NCBI GenBank assembly: GCA_014529385.2
Contig: CM043964.1
Coordinates: 139,090,529-139,154,528 of the forward strand
From: Adiantum capillus-veneris
Lineage: Eukaryota; Streptophyta; Polypodiopsida; Polypodiales; Pteridaceae
Reading direction: 5' to 3'
DNA length: 64,000 bases
The stretch's first letter is position 1; every line of letters begins with the position of its first letter. The translations under genes and the position numbers were made by a program. The notes below the pieces were generated by a model that saw only the letters and a list, made by a program, of their open reading frames with translations, made no database searches and was not told the origin of the DNA. Of the stretch, positions 39,005-50,288 are shown in pieces.

Positions 39005-40360
39005 TGATATCTGTTGCGTGGTAGCTCCCATGTGCTATGAATGAAAGACACTGCTCTAGCAAGAGCCTCCACTACAATTGGTGGTGCGTTCATCTCAACT
39101 CTGATAATCTCATGTGGCACTGAGGCTTTCACCCGGATCAGCCTGGAGATCATAAATACAAGTGGTCTCTCCATGGATCTCCATCCATCATACGTGCGCC
39201 CTAATCTACTATGATGGTCCAAGCTAAGCCCCCATATCTGCACTCCATAAAGTATGGTGGAAGTGACCAATGTGTCAAATAGCCACAGCTTAGTTTGTGG
39301 CTCCTGAAACTGCACTTGTGAACATATCCTCTCTAGTCCTCCTAATGCTGCATATCCCCTCATCAATCTCGACTCTGCAGCACCTCTCGTAAAGAAAGTA
39401 GGTCCACTAAATACAACACCAAGATATGAATAAGAGTTTACATACTCTACTACTATCCATATGTGAAAATAGGTGCTGATCTCCTGACCCACTGCGTTGT
39501 AGTGCCGAAGACCATCATCTTGGTTTTGCAAGGTTGATGGAGAGCCCACTGTTATGTGCATGAGCATTTAACGCATCTAGATGTCTCTGCATACCCTTAA
39601 GAGAGCCTAAAATAAGCACAATATCATCGGCATAAAGCAATAGAGGTATCCATGTGCTTGACACTTGTGCTCCTCTATCTCCTGCAGTCTCAATATAGTC
39701 AGCAATCTCATCAATAAACAATCCAAACAAAGTCGGAGAAAGTGGGCATCCCTCCTTTACCCCAATAGTAGAGTGAACAAGGTCTAAAAGACCCTCTGTT
39801 GTCCGTACTCCCCCTATAACTGTCTCATACAGTACCGTGATACCCCATACAAGCTCCTATGGGATTCCCAAGTCATGTAGTCACTGTATCAACCTGGCTC
39901 TCGGGACTTGTCACGGGACTGTGTCAAAGGCTTTGCGGAAATCCACTAAACTACAATAAATCCTTCTCCCATGTGCTCTGCCCTCCTCAATGATCACTTT
40001 AAGTGTGAAGATATGGTCAAGTGTAGAGAATCTCCTCCTCAATCCAGCCTGCCTTGAAGCTTGTACACCCTCTCTCTCTGCCTATCTGCTCAACTCATGC
40101 TCAAGTATATCTAGATGCATATAGCTTGGCCAAAGAGTGGCCAATCATGATAGTAAGACAGTTAGTTGGCAAGGTTGGATCTCCAGACTTGAGTAGTGGT
40201 ACAATCGTAGATGTACTCCAAGTCTCAAGAAACCCCTCACACATGGCCTTATTGAACATGAAGGCATCAATATGGGGGTGAAAGTAGTGGATGAGGGTTA
40301 ATATAACACACTGGGGGTATGTGTGTGGTATAAGATGAGAGCAATGTACAATCCCCAAAA
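39005..40360 (-). pseudogene. LINE copy L2-iii, RT region (inverted)
   Basis: On the minus strand from 40360: FNKAMCEGFLETWSTSTIVP, LLKSGDP, then RRFSTLDHIFTLKVIIEEG, YCSLVDFRKAFDTVP, GVKEGCPLSPTLFGLFIDEI and WIPLLLYADDIVLI with intact YADD (about 39640-39630), then the post-RT block SYLGVVFSGPTFFTRGAAES ending at LPRNRY. It is more divergent from L2-i and L2-ii than those are from each other. Both ends are cut. Confidence 0.82.
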
Positions 40361-40362
40361 GA

Positions 40363-40463
40363 GCTAAATCACAAGAGATCCATCATTGGTCGCTGGCAGA
40401 TCTCATCAATCTCATCCATGGTCAGTAGTTTGACCGGGCCGCGTGGCACGACTAGCGCTCGAG
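40363..40463 (-). pseudogene. Inverted fragment of L2 LINE 3' region
   Basis: The reverse complement (GACCATGGATGAGATTGATG, then GGATCTCTTGTGATTTAGCT) matches 35699-35758. It is the 3' region of a LINE but lies next to the 5' part of inverted L2-iii, so the two are not collinear. Confidence 0.65.
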
Positions 40464-41368
40464 TCATCGTGACAATTGCTAGTGAGGGTGATACTCCATG
40501 TTGGTTTGCACAGATATCAACTTTGTTTGAGCTACATTGTTTTAGTATGGACAGGCTGCCCCCTTTTCAGTATTCCCTGGATGCACCATTCCTCGCCCTC
40601 ACACTTTCAGAGATTAGCAGGATTATCAGACATGATCTCATTTAGTTGGATACTAGGAGGATGGTTGTCTCCGTCACATGAGTTGGGGATGAAGATGGCT
40701 TTTTATTGAGATTATCTTCTTCGGATGACAGATGATGGGGTTATCTCACGCCCCAAGTATATGGACACCCACCTATCTCATGGGCATTATATGTGTTATT
40801 GGTCAGCTACGCACCTCATCTCAGGAGTTGGAGATAGGCTCTCACCGATACAGAGGTATACCCCCAAAGGAGAGATTATACCAGGTTTGCTAGAGAGTGA
40901 GAGAGAGGAGCAATACGTCTTTCAATGCACAACATACTATGAGATCTGCAGGCATTTTCATTGCTTATTCAGAGAGGGCTTTGGTCTCTTATCCCACATC
41001 ATGGATTACTATGATCAGAGGTGCCTAGGTCTCAATTGCTGGAGATCCATAGACTCAGAGAGACTACCCTTAGCCTTTAGGAGCAGAGTATCTACACATA
41101 GAGGATCCATACAGAGCCAGATCACTACTCTTTATAGAGGGACTCAAGATGGCCCACCATAGGTTACCTAGTCACACCCCCATCGGGGCATTCTTTTTTA
41201 TCGAGCCATCGAGCTTGGCCACTCACGACGCTCGAGGATGCGAGGATCTTCACATTGTACATGATGTCTACATTGGAGGCTACGGAGCATCATTGAACCT
41301 TTTGGTCTCATATGTCATTTTGGCCTTTTGAAGAAGTTAATATAACGTTTCGTTTTCATTTCATTTCA
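40464..41368 (+). pseudogene. LINE copy L2-iv, 3' end only
   Basis: It begins within the post-RT region (FSMDRLPPFQYSLDAPF, then DGVISRPKYMDTHLSHG and YYEICRHFHCLFREGFG). It continues into a 3' UTR with TTTTGGCCTTTTGAAGAAG and the terminal TTAATATAACGTTTCGTTTTC, followed by (GT)n. Confidence 0.8.
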
Positions 41369-41385
41369 TGTGTGTGTGTGTGTGT
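41369..41385 (+). repeat. (GT)n tail of L2-iv
   Basis: Short GT tract at the LINE 3' end, where L2-i has (TC)n. Confidence 0.85.
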
Positions 41386-41939
41386 ACTTCAGAATTATAT
41401 GCACATACATTACACTTTCAAAATAGGTGCGCATGATGCAATGGCTTTCTTGTGCTGATTTTCAATTCTTTTGGTCAAGTTGTTTTGCAAAATGGTTGCA
41501 GAATTTTGTAGATGAATTGCTCTTTTGGCTTAGCATCCAAATCACAATGATAACATTCCATAAAGTTTTAGCTTTAGATGGTAAGAATATCTCCCCTCCC
41601 TGTTTACTAGAAGTTGCTTTGGGCACGTTCATGTGTTTCAAAGGAGCATTTGTTGAGCAAGGAGTGGGATTCGCTCAAGTGCAGCCTTTCTAAGCCCCGA
41701 TATTAAATTGTAAACTCAATGTAAAGTATCTTTAAAAACATCAACAAAATATCTCCTTTCATTGTGGCCTTCACAAAAGGTTGTGTACTCTTGTATCTGA
41801 ATGAAATATTGTTGCTGAAACAAAATTCCTTTGTAGAATGTATAGCTTCCTTCCAAGTTTAGCTTCAAGTTAGGACACTATTTCATTTGTAATGTTTTGA
41901 AAGGTGTATTTGCATCACTTACAATAAGCGAGTTTTGAA
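41386..41939. other. Unassigned stretch, no gene seen
   Basis: AT-rich. An 88-residue frame at 41427-41693 has no motif I recognise. Confidence 0.35.
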
Positions 41940-42249
41940 CTTTAAAAAAAATAAATTTAATGGGAAAACCTCAAAAACGAGGAAACCCATGGAAAACATT
42001 ACTTGTGGCAAATCAGAAATAGTCAAAGTAGAGCTTATAATGAAGGGGAAAGAGCTCATCCAAGTCACGAGCAAATTTAAGAGACTATTGAATGGAGGTT
42101 TTGAAGAGAAATACATAATCCACTTAAACTTGTTGAAACATGAGAAAATTACATGCTTTCTAAACTATCCAGAATCTAATCCAGTCGAAAAAGTATGCAT
42201 ATAGCCGAAGCAGCGGTGTGGAAGCACTCTAGAAATCCAGAAATATCAA

Positions 42250-42447
42250 CTAAAAATGTATCTCAGGGAAACGAGTGCAAAGACATGTTGAGATCGTATG
42301 AGAACAAAAGCACGATAAATGTGGAATATTGTTAGTGTCGGCACCACAATGAACACATCGCGAGGAAGCCATTCCTCTCAAGAAAAGAAATTTACCAGTT
42401 GGGAGAATCCCAATGATACATCTCCACATGAACGAACACTCTTTCAA
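42250..42447 (-). pseudogene. zf-RVT module of the L1-type LINE
   Basis: FMWRCIIGILPTGKFLFLRG, then CVHCGADTNNIPHLSCFC, the CXXC...H...C pattern of the zf-RVT region at the ORF2 C-terminus of plant LINEs. Confidence 0.75.
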
Positions 42448-43099
42448 GGGAAGTTTAGCATGTCACTCTCTCATAACTTTGTTGCGCCACCATGTAGTAC
42501 CTTTATCCATATGCCATACCTTATTGTGGTGTTCCTCTAGCTCGGAAGATGATTGCAAATGGTGATATACTTTTTTTGCAGATAGCGAGGATCGAGGAGC
42601 CCTTATAATACCAATCGCAAAGTCGATCCTCAAAGACAAGCTACTGAATGGAAGACCTAGAGTCATCAATATCCTTAGTGATTTGCCATGTGTGTTTGTA
42701 CATTCCAAGACCAAAAGTAAGAGTAGCTTGTCGAAATGAAAGTACATGCCCATCAGCATCGACAACATCCAATATCACATCATCGCCTTTTTGGAAGAGA
42801 GAATATGCTTGTCTTGCAGGCTGTTGAACAAGGATCTAATCAAAAGCCAGATTCCAATTCAAACTCTCAAGCCTGAGCAAGCTGCCACTCGCGTCATCCC
42901 TACCATGCCACGCCAATTGCTTCATGACTTGTTTCCAATCAACTACCTGACTAGAAGTGAGGGGGCAACCAAAAATCATAGCTTCAAATTTTAAAAAAAT
43001 GACATCTCAGTAGGAAGGTTGCCAATGACCAAAAGCACGTGTAGAAACCGCATGAGTGCAAAGAAGCAAACATCAACGTCTAGGGTTGTTTTTGTTCCA

Positions 43100-44421
43100 C
43101 TAGTACCAATATCAACATGGCCTTCCTTGCAATAACATGAGAATACAAATGTAAGATATTCAGACCACCACACTTCTTTGTAGTACATAGTTTATCCATA
43201 GCAAGCAATTACAACCTTTTTTTGCGAGAGCAAGTAGATCCTAAATGGTCCAAAATTTGAGACATGAAAGCATGAAGACGAGGAGGTGGCCAATGCAGCA
43301 ATGGCTGGAAAAATTGCATATATGCCATCAAGATGGAATGCACTATTTTGAGTTGTACATGTAACGGGTAGGTAGACAATTTTCAATACTGTAATTTGGA
43401 TCTAAATTTATGCTCAACCTAATCCAAACATTTGTCATTATTCACCAACCAAGCCGAAGGGTATCCAAGATGTTGTACAAGCTGATCTGGCTTCACTATC
43501 TCACTTGGCTATAGTATAGAATGCCAAATTTGATGTAATGACAAAAGGTTAGATTTTTGAAAGTTATCATAAAGACGGCAACCAACCCATAAATGTGCAA
43601 GGCATCCATGATACAACGAACATTATCTGGTTGATTTCTGGCAGGACATGGAATCATCAGCATATGCTTTGCCACAAAAAGATTGCGAGATGGTAATTTC
43701 AATCCATGTAATTGACCATATGTCATCAAGGAGTCCAAATAAAGCAACAGAGGATGAGTGACAATAGCATATAGCATGGCAAAGGGTATCATTGCGTGGC
43801 AGAATGACCAAGATCTCACGATTGTGTCAGCTCACCATCAATTATACTCGAAGATTGACTATGTTCATAAAGAAAGCAGACCACACGATGCATTCTCAAT
43901 CCAAAACCTAATCCCACCATGATCTATGCAATGAAGTCCCAATGAACACTATCAAATGCTTTCTCTATATCAGCTTGCGTGATAAGCACATCTTGTCTAG
44001 TATACTTTTTATACTTAGTGCCGATGAAAGCGTTAGCAAGATTATCCATAATTTTCCTGTGAGGAATGAATCCATACTAAGTGGCATGTATGCCAAAGAA
44101 ATTAATGATCTTTTATGCATTTTTGACATTAATTTGTATGCGACCAACGTAAGCGTACTTGGACACCAATGAGAAAAGGATTCACAGAGTGCTTGCTTAA
44201 GCAACAATTTCACCAAGACTTCTTTCTACAATTGTGGCAGAGATTTTGTAGTCCATGCATGATTTATCATGAAAAGTAGAGGTGGTTTTAGGAATTGTTA
44301 AAAACAAAAGGAAATACTCAATTGTAAGACCATCCCATCCAGGAGATTTCAAATGACGAAGATGCAACAAATTGCTATGCAGTTCAACTTTAATAAAGTT
44401 AGAAAAGTGTATCTGCATCAT
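43100..44421 (-). pseudogene. Reverse transcriptase of the L1-type LINE
   Basis: It starts with LKSPGWDGLTIEYF (44350-44300), the usual RT entry motif. Near 43980-43930 is ADIEKAFDSVHWDFIA. The catalytic YADD lies at about 43665-43654 (AYADDSM) in a different frame from GLKLPSRNLFV just before it. Several frameshifts lie between these motifs, so no intact enzyme is encoded. Confidence 0.75.
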
Positions 44422-44849
44422 CCACAGTAACTATAGGATGTACATACGATAACAATTGTCTAGATTTCAAGACCTCCTACAAGGGACCCATAAGAGCTGC
44501 AGAAACATCTTGAAAATGATTCATCATGGAATGTGCTAATTGGACTTTATTGGTAGTCCATTTTCTAGAATCATCAACTCTTTTAATGGTTGTAGATTGT
44601 CGTGAATGATGCAAGTGCTTAAAAAATTGTTTTGATGAACAACCTTTGTCCATGAGAGCATATTGTCACGATCTGACTTTCCATTTGTTTAGTTTTCGCT
44701 TGTTATTATGCATCAAAGAGACTTAGCAACGCATAAACTCTATTGCTTGGAGACAATAAGCAGTTTAAAATCCACGAGATTTTCTAACTCTTGGTAGGTT
44801 GCCGTATCTGCTTTCACCTTGCCTCTTTGGTGTTGCATGTCCCATGAAG

Positions 44850-46000
44850 CTTAATCCTTTATGACTGCCTGGATGCGCATAGCAAAACGATGCCAAACCA
44901 CATCCACATCAAAAACATATGAGAAACAAGAGGAGGAATCACTGCTTCATTCATATTTTGGAAGGCTTTGTGTGAGGTATATGCATTATTGATATGCAAT
45001 AACCGCTTGCGGGGAAGAGGAGCATCATCAAGAGATGCATCAAAATAAACCAACATCCAAAGGGAAAAATGATTGTATAAGGTAAAGGAACGATCAATCC
45101 TCATATTACATGCAAACATATCATATTGTTGAGTAACGAGCAAGTACTAGTGATCCAACCGTGGTTGGTATTTTAAGTGCGCATCATGAGTAAAAGTATA
45201 ACCCCTCTCTGTGGAGCGAGCAAGGGCCCATAAATTTAAAATACCTACATCACTGATCATATTGCCCCAAGGAGAAAGCTCAGAGCATATACAAATGACC
45301 AGATGTACTGTCAGTGTTTGCAGGTGCTTTACTAAAATTCCCACACCAAAATGCATGCGATCGCCAAGGGTATTTGGCTAGATCTTGCCAAAGGTGGCTT
45401 CTTTAGGCCAAAGAAGTATAAGAATATATAATAGAAACTTCCAAAATATTTCTATGAATAAGACATTGAAAAACCATCCATCACCCTTTAGCGTCATTGT
45501 GTGCCAACACTGGCTACAATTCATCACGCACCATCATCAAAACACAGAATAAGTACTAGTGTCAGTATAAGCAATCCAAAATCTTGCAAAGTACAAATAT
45601 TGACCAGCAAATGCTTGTTGATTATGCTCCTATAAAACTACAATATCTACTTTACATGTATGTACATAATGACAAGTCAGCTTCCACTCATCATGGTTGC
45701 ACAACCCGTGCAGATTGTATGTGAAACGTCTGAGAGGTGAATGCATTTGTAGAGTATTTACATGAGAACCAAAGGAAGAGACGATCAAAAATTAGTGTCC
45801 ATTGGCACATTTGCATCCATGCCAACAACCAACAAAGAAGAATCCACATGCATTCCTTTGCGAAGAAGGGTGGTGCATATGCCATGATACATATGTGGAA
45901 GTAATCAAAGCATCTTTGTAAGAGCGAACGACTCTATCCCACACTTCAACCAGCATTTTGTGATCATGAGAGGTAAAGGCACAGTGCCCACCCCTTTTCG
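44850..46000 (-). pseudogene. Endonuclease region of the L1-type LINE
   Basis: Placed by position between ORF1 and RT. Short frames such as ISDVGILNLWALARSTERGY (near 45250) and RIDRSFTLYNHFSLW (near 45090) fit the later EEP region of plant LINEs, but the key metal-binding motifs are not clear. Confidence 0.5.
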
Positions 46001-46012
46001 CATCTGGAGCAG

Positions 46013-46600
46013 TCACATAGTTTCTTGATATAGGTGGAAAACGTGGTTTAGTTGCCTTTTTGGAGTTTGCCAACCATCATTAGAATCAACCAGTTTATCT
46101 TTACCCTTAGTAACAGTCTTCAAATTAGATTGTACATATGCTAGAATCTTATTTTTGTCTTTCTCTTGTTGAGTTTGCATGTTTCCACTAAAATCTCCCA
46201 TCTTTGTCTTCATAGACGAAGAAGAGGGAGAAGCAACCTGATTTTTGAATGGAGGAACAACAGAGGGTGGCGGTTTCAACGGAGGCTCTTGACATTCATA
46301 TTGCATATGTCCAAGTTCATCACAACCAAAACATGCACCTGTAAATTTCTTCATTTAAGTTTAAAAGGCCTTTTTCCAACCACAGGATCCCCAGAATTGA
46401 CCATAATTCTAATAGGTGTAGGTTTATCTGTATCCCAAAGCAAATAGAATTGATTGGAATTGGTATACAACTTGGGGGGACATATGACTTTGCCTAACTG
46501 AGCAGCCAAGAGAGGTAGGAAATGTTTCCATGTGCCTGAAAATCCCACTCTTTCCACCCAAAGTGGACACTTGTGGCGAATCAAACTCTGCTAATCTTTA
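46013..46600 (-). pseudogene. ORF1 of the L1-type LINE
   Basis: The frame at 46584-46351 encodes CPLWVERVGFSGTWKHFLPL, then LAAQLGKVICPP, matching the plant LINE ORF1 block (PLWVxxxxLP...LAxxLGxxL). A short stop follows, then 46354-46013 encodes ACFGCDELGHMQYECQ, a complete CX2CX4HX4C zinc knuckle, and a Pro/Ser-rich tail. Confidence 0.75.
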
Positions 46601-46900
46601 GTAAGTGCCCACGACAATACATGCATCATTTACATATCGAAAAACAAAGGTGAAATTTTCAAAAATTATGAGCAAGCGTCCACATTTGCCAGCACGACTT
46701 CATAAAAGCGTCACGTACCAAAATATACGCCTCTAACAACTTGTCTTTTAAGAAAAAAAATCAATCCACTGACCTATATCTTGTGCAGAGGGCATTTTGT
46801 CTTAAAAAAACAAGATAACGACATTCAAAGAATATTGGGCAACGCGAATCCATAAGTTCCTGAACCGAAATGACCACTTCAGAGGTAAATTCTTGGCTTT

Positions 46901-47215
<315 letters not shown>

Positions 47216-47313
47216 CGCATGCACACACCACTCAGAGTAGTATTGATACATACAGAGATGTGGATAAGATCACAATGTTAGATCGATCTCAACAAACACC
47301 TACCGTGCGTGCG

Positions 47314-47930
<617 letters not shown>

Positions 47931-48137
47931 ACTAATATCAAATTCTCCTAAATTATTTTCTCATGTTAAATTGATCATTTAATATGGAAAGTACCAGGTG
48001 AGAAAAAGCTAGAATATTGGTTAGGCTGGCGGACCAGTCACAGTAGGGATCCAAAGGATGGAAAATAGGGATCCAAAGGGGGGCCCATATGCAAAATAAT
48101 AATGTGCATTAATGGGCTTCAAAGACCCCAAGGTTCA
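47931..48137 (+). repeat. First half of the 5' LTR of element F
   Basis: Aligns with 55272-55485 (TAGAATATTGGTTAGGCTGG; CACAGTAGGGATCCAAA). It is cut at 48137 by the copia element and resumes at 53203. Confidence 0.82.
48133..48137 (+). other. Left target-site duplication of the copia element
   Basis: GTTCA, repeated exactly at 53198-53202. The uninterrupted version AAGGTTCAGCCCATTAAG is at 55479-55496. Confidence 0.92.
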
Positions 48138-48364
48138 TGTTGGAATTAGGGTTACAGAGAAACGCACACAGCTTGGAGAAGATGAAGGAAGCTCAAGGCA
48201 CACAATAGAGAGTGTGTTACTTAGTATGCAATGGAAAGATAGAGAGCCCTAGAGTGATGGGAGTCTATACAATGCTCGGGGGAAAAAACCTCCTAAAGAG
48301 GGGAAAAATGCCCCGGCGGTCCTAGTGTGTTCACACACATCACTACCACATGTATATGGTAACA
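48138..48364 (-). repeat. 3' LTR of the copia element
   Basis: Starts (plus strand) TGTTGGAATTAGGGTTACAG and ends ATATGGTAACA. Nearly identical to 52971-53197. Confidence 0.95.
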
Positions 48365-48378
48365 AATCCCCCCTGGAG
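48365..48378 (-). other. Polypurine tract of the copia element
   Basis: Minus strand reads CACTCCAGGGGGGATT directly before TGTTACC, the LTR start. Confidence 0.8.
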
Positions 48379-48439
48379 TGATGCGGTGAATGAGAGCTGG
48401 CACATGAGTAAAGGGAAGTGACATGCCCTGAGGACATGA

Positions 48440-48925
48440 TCAGTCCACAAAGGGGAGTAAGCCCAAAGCTTTGCAGAAAGCTTCAAGCTTCTCACGAGAG
48501 AATGCCTTTGTGAAAAGATCTGCAAGGTTGTCCTGTGTTGGCACATAAGCCAAGATGATCTCTCCTGCTGAGAGCCTCTCCCTGACATAGTGGTAATGCA
48601 CCTCAATGTGCTTTGTGCGAGCATGAAAAACTGGGTTCCTTGCAACTGCCAATGCGCTGTGACTATCAATGTAGATAGTATTGACAGTGTCCTGTCCAAC
48701 ACCCAAATCAGCCATAAGGCGTCTGAGCCATACACACTCAACCGTAGCTGTGAAGAGTGCCCTGTACTTAGCCTCACAACGCAAAATGGCCACAGTAGGT
48801 TGCTTCTTGCTCAACCATGATATACATGAACTGCCAAGCATGAAACAAAAACCACTTGTGGACACTCGCGTGTCAAAACAACCAGCCCAATCTGAGTTCG
48901 AAAAAGCATGTAAGTCTGGCGGCAA
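48440..48925 (-). pseudogene. RNase H of the copia element
   Basis: Frame from 48925: FSNSDWAGCFDTRVSTSGFC, SSCISWLSKKQPTVA, RCEAKYRALFTATVE (relatives have EAEYRA; the Glu is replaced by Lys), IYIDSHSALAVARNPVFHAR, TKHIEVHYHYVRERL and NLADLFTKAFSREKLEAF, ending at the native stop. RNase H degrades the RNA strand during reverse transcription. The frame is shifted relative to the upstream RT. Confidence 0.92.
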
Positions 48926-50114
48926 TGATCCCCGTTGGGATAAAAGAAGCCAAGATGTAAAGTGCCACTAAGGTAGCAGAAAATCCTTTTGACAGCCTGC
49001 CAATGCTTAGACCTTGGGCTATGCATAAATCTGCTGACCTGTGAGACTGCAAACTGAATATCTGGCCTCATGTTGCATACATAAATGAGGCAGCCAACAG
49101 CAGTTTGGTAAAGGGTGACATCAGCAGGATCGCCAACATCATGTAGACTCAACTTCAAACCTGTTTCCATGGGAGTGGCAATAGGTTTTCAGTCCAAGTC
49201 CAAACTTACATAGCAATGTCTCTATGTAACTTTTCTGACACAAGGCAATACCACCATCACACTGCTTAAACTGTATACCCAAGTAATGATGCAACAGCCC
49301 CAAATCTTTCATCTTGAAAGTAGCATTCAAAAGCCTTAAATTCATGAATATGTCTCTCATTTGGTCCAGTGATCAACAAATCATCGACATAAAGAACCAC
49401 AATGAGAATTACATCACCCTCACGCTTTACATACAATGTGCTTTCTGTTGGACTGTTACAAAAGCCTCGTTTGACCAAATGAGTGTCAGCTTTCTCATAC
49501 CAAGCACGAGGAGATTGCTTCAACACATACAAAGCCTTCTTACATCTGCACACTTTGTCCTCTTGTCCTCTTATGACAAAGCCGCAAGGCTGCGTTACAT
49601 AAACTTCCTCAAATATGTCACCATTCAAGAAAGCAGTAACAATGTCTGATTGATGTACATCCCAACCAAAATGAGCTGCCAATGCACGTAGAAAACGCAC
49701 AATAGTCATACGACGAGTGGGAGCAAAAGTCTCTTCATAATCTATGCCTTTTTGCTGTGCATAACCCTTTGCAACAAGTCGAGCCTTATGGCGATCGATC
49801 TCACCATTCGGCTTGCGTTTCAACTTGTAAACCCACTTCGTACCAATGGCCTTTTTGCCAGGAGGCAAATCACATAAAGTCCATGTGTCATTTTCTATAA
49901 GTGCATCATATTCTGATTGCATGGCAGTCATCCAATTTTCTGAATTCTGTGCTTCATCAAAAGACAGAGGCTCCTCAACATCATGTAAGCTAGACACAGC
50001 CAAAGCATAACAATCTGATGCATAAGATGCATGGCGAGAGCCTGAACGAGTACGACTAGACAAAGGTGCATCCAATTTACTGTCACGCAAAGTGTGCACC
50101 ATCCATTTTGGCAT
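48811..50114 (-). pseudogene. Reverse transcriptase of the copia element
   Basis: The frame 50114-49266 has NWMTAMQSEYDALIENDTW, GTKWVYKLKRKPNG, ARLVAKGYAQQKGIDYEETF, VHQSDIVTAFLNGD and the catalytic VLYVDDLLITG (intact YVDD, near 49395). A frameshift near 49.34 kb leads to FKMKDLGLLHHYLGIQF (49360-49139), then another to YQTAVGCLIYVCNMRPDIQF and FMHSPRSKHWQAVKRIFCYL (49170-48811). All RT blocks are recognisable but not in one frame. Confidence 0.92.
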
Positions 50115-50288
50115 ACCTCTAGCCTGCTCATTTTCAGCCCCTCCTCATCAAGTACATCATGTACATCTGCATCGGTAATAGGCTGATCTGTAACATTTTC
50201 AGAAAACCCCATATGCTATACATTTGCCTCATTGGAAATTACATTCGTATTTCCACGACTGAAAAGAGGCAACAAAGTGTCATAAATG
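50115..50288 (-). pseudogene. Integrase-RT linker of the copia element
   Basis: Low-complexity acidic linker (HMGFSENVTDQPITDADVHD) in a shifted frame, with a TAG at about 50218. It connects integrase to RT. Confidence 0.7.

Larger units (their letters stand above)
41940..46900 (-). mobile_element. Degraded L1-type LINE (minus strand)
   Basis: Reading from 46900 downwards: ORF1 with globular region and zinc knuckle, an endonuclease region, RT, and a zf-RVT module, in the order of a plant L1 element. Frames are broken throughout. It is a different family from L2. The exact ends are not defined, and no poly-A tail is evident. Confidence 0.75.
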
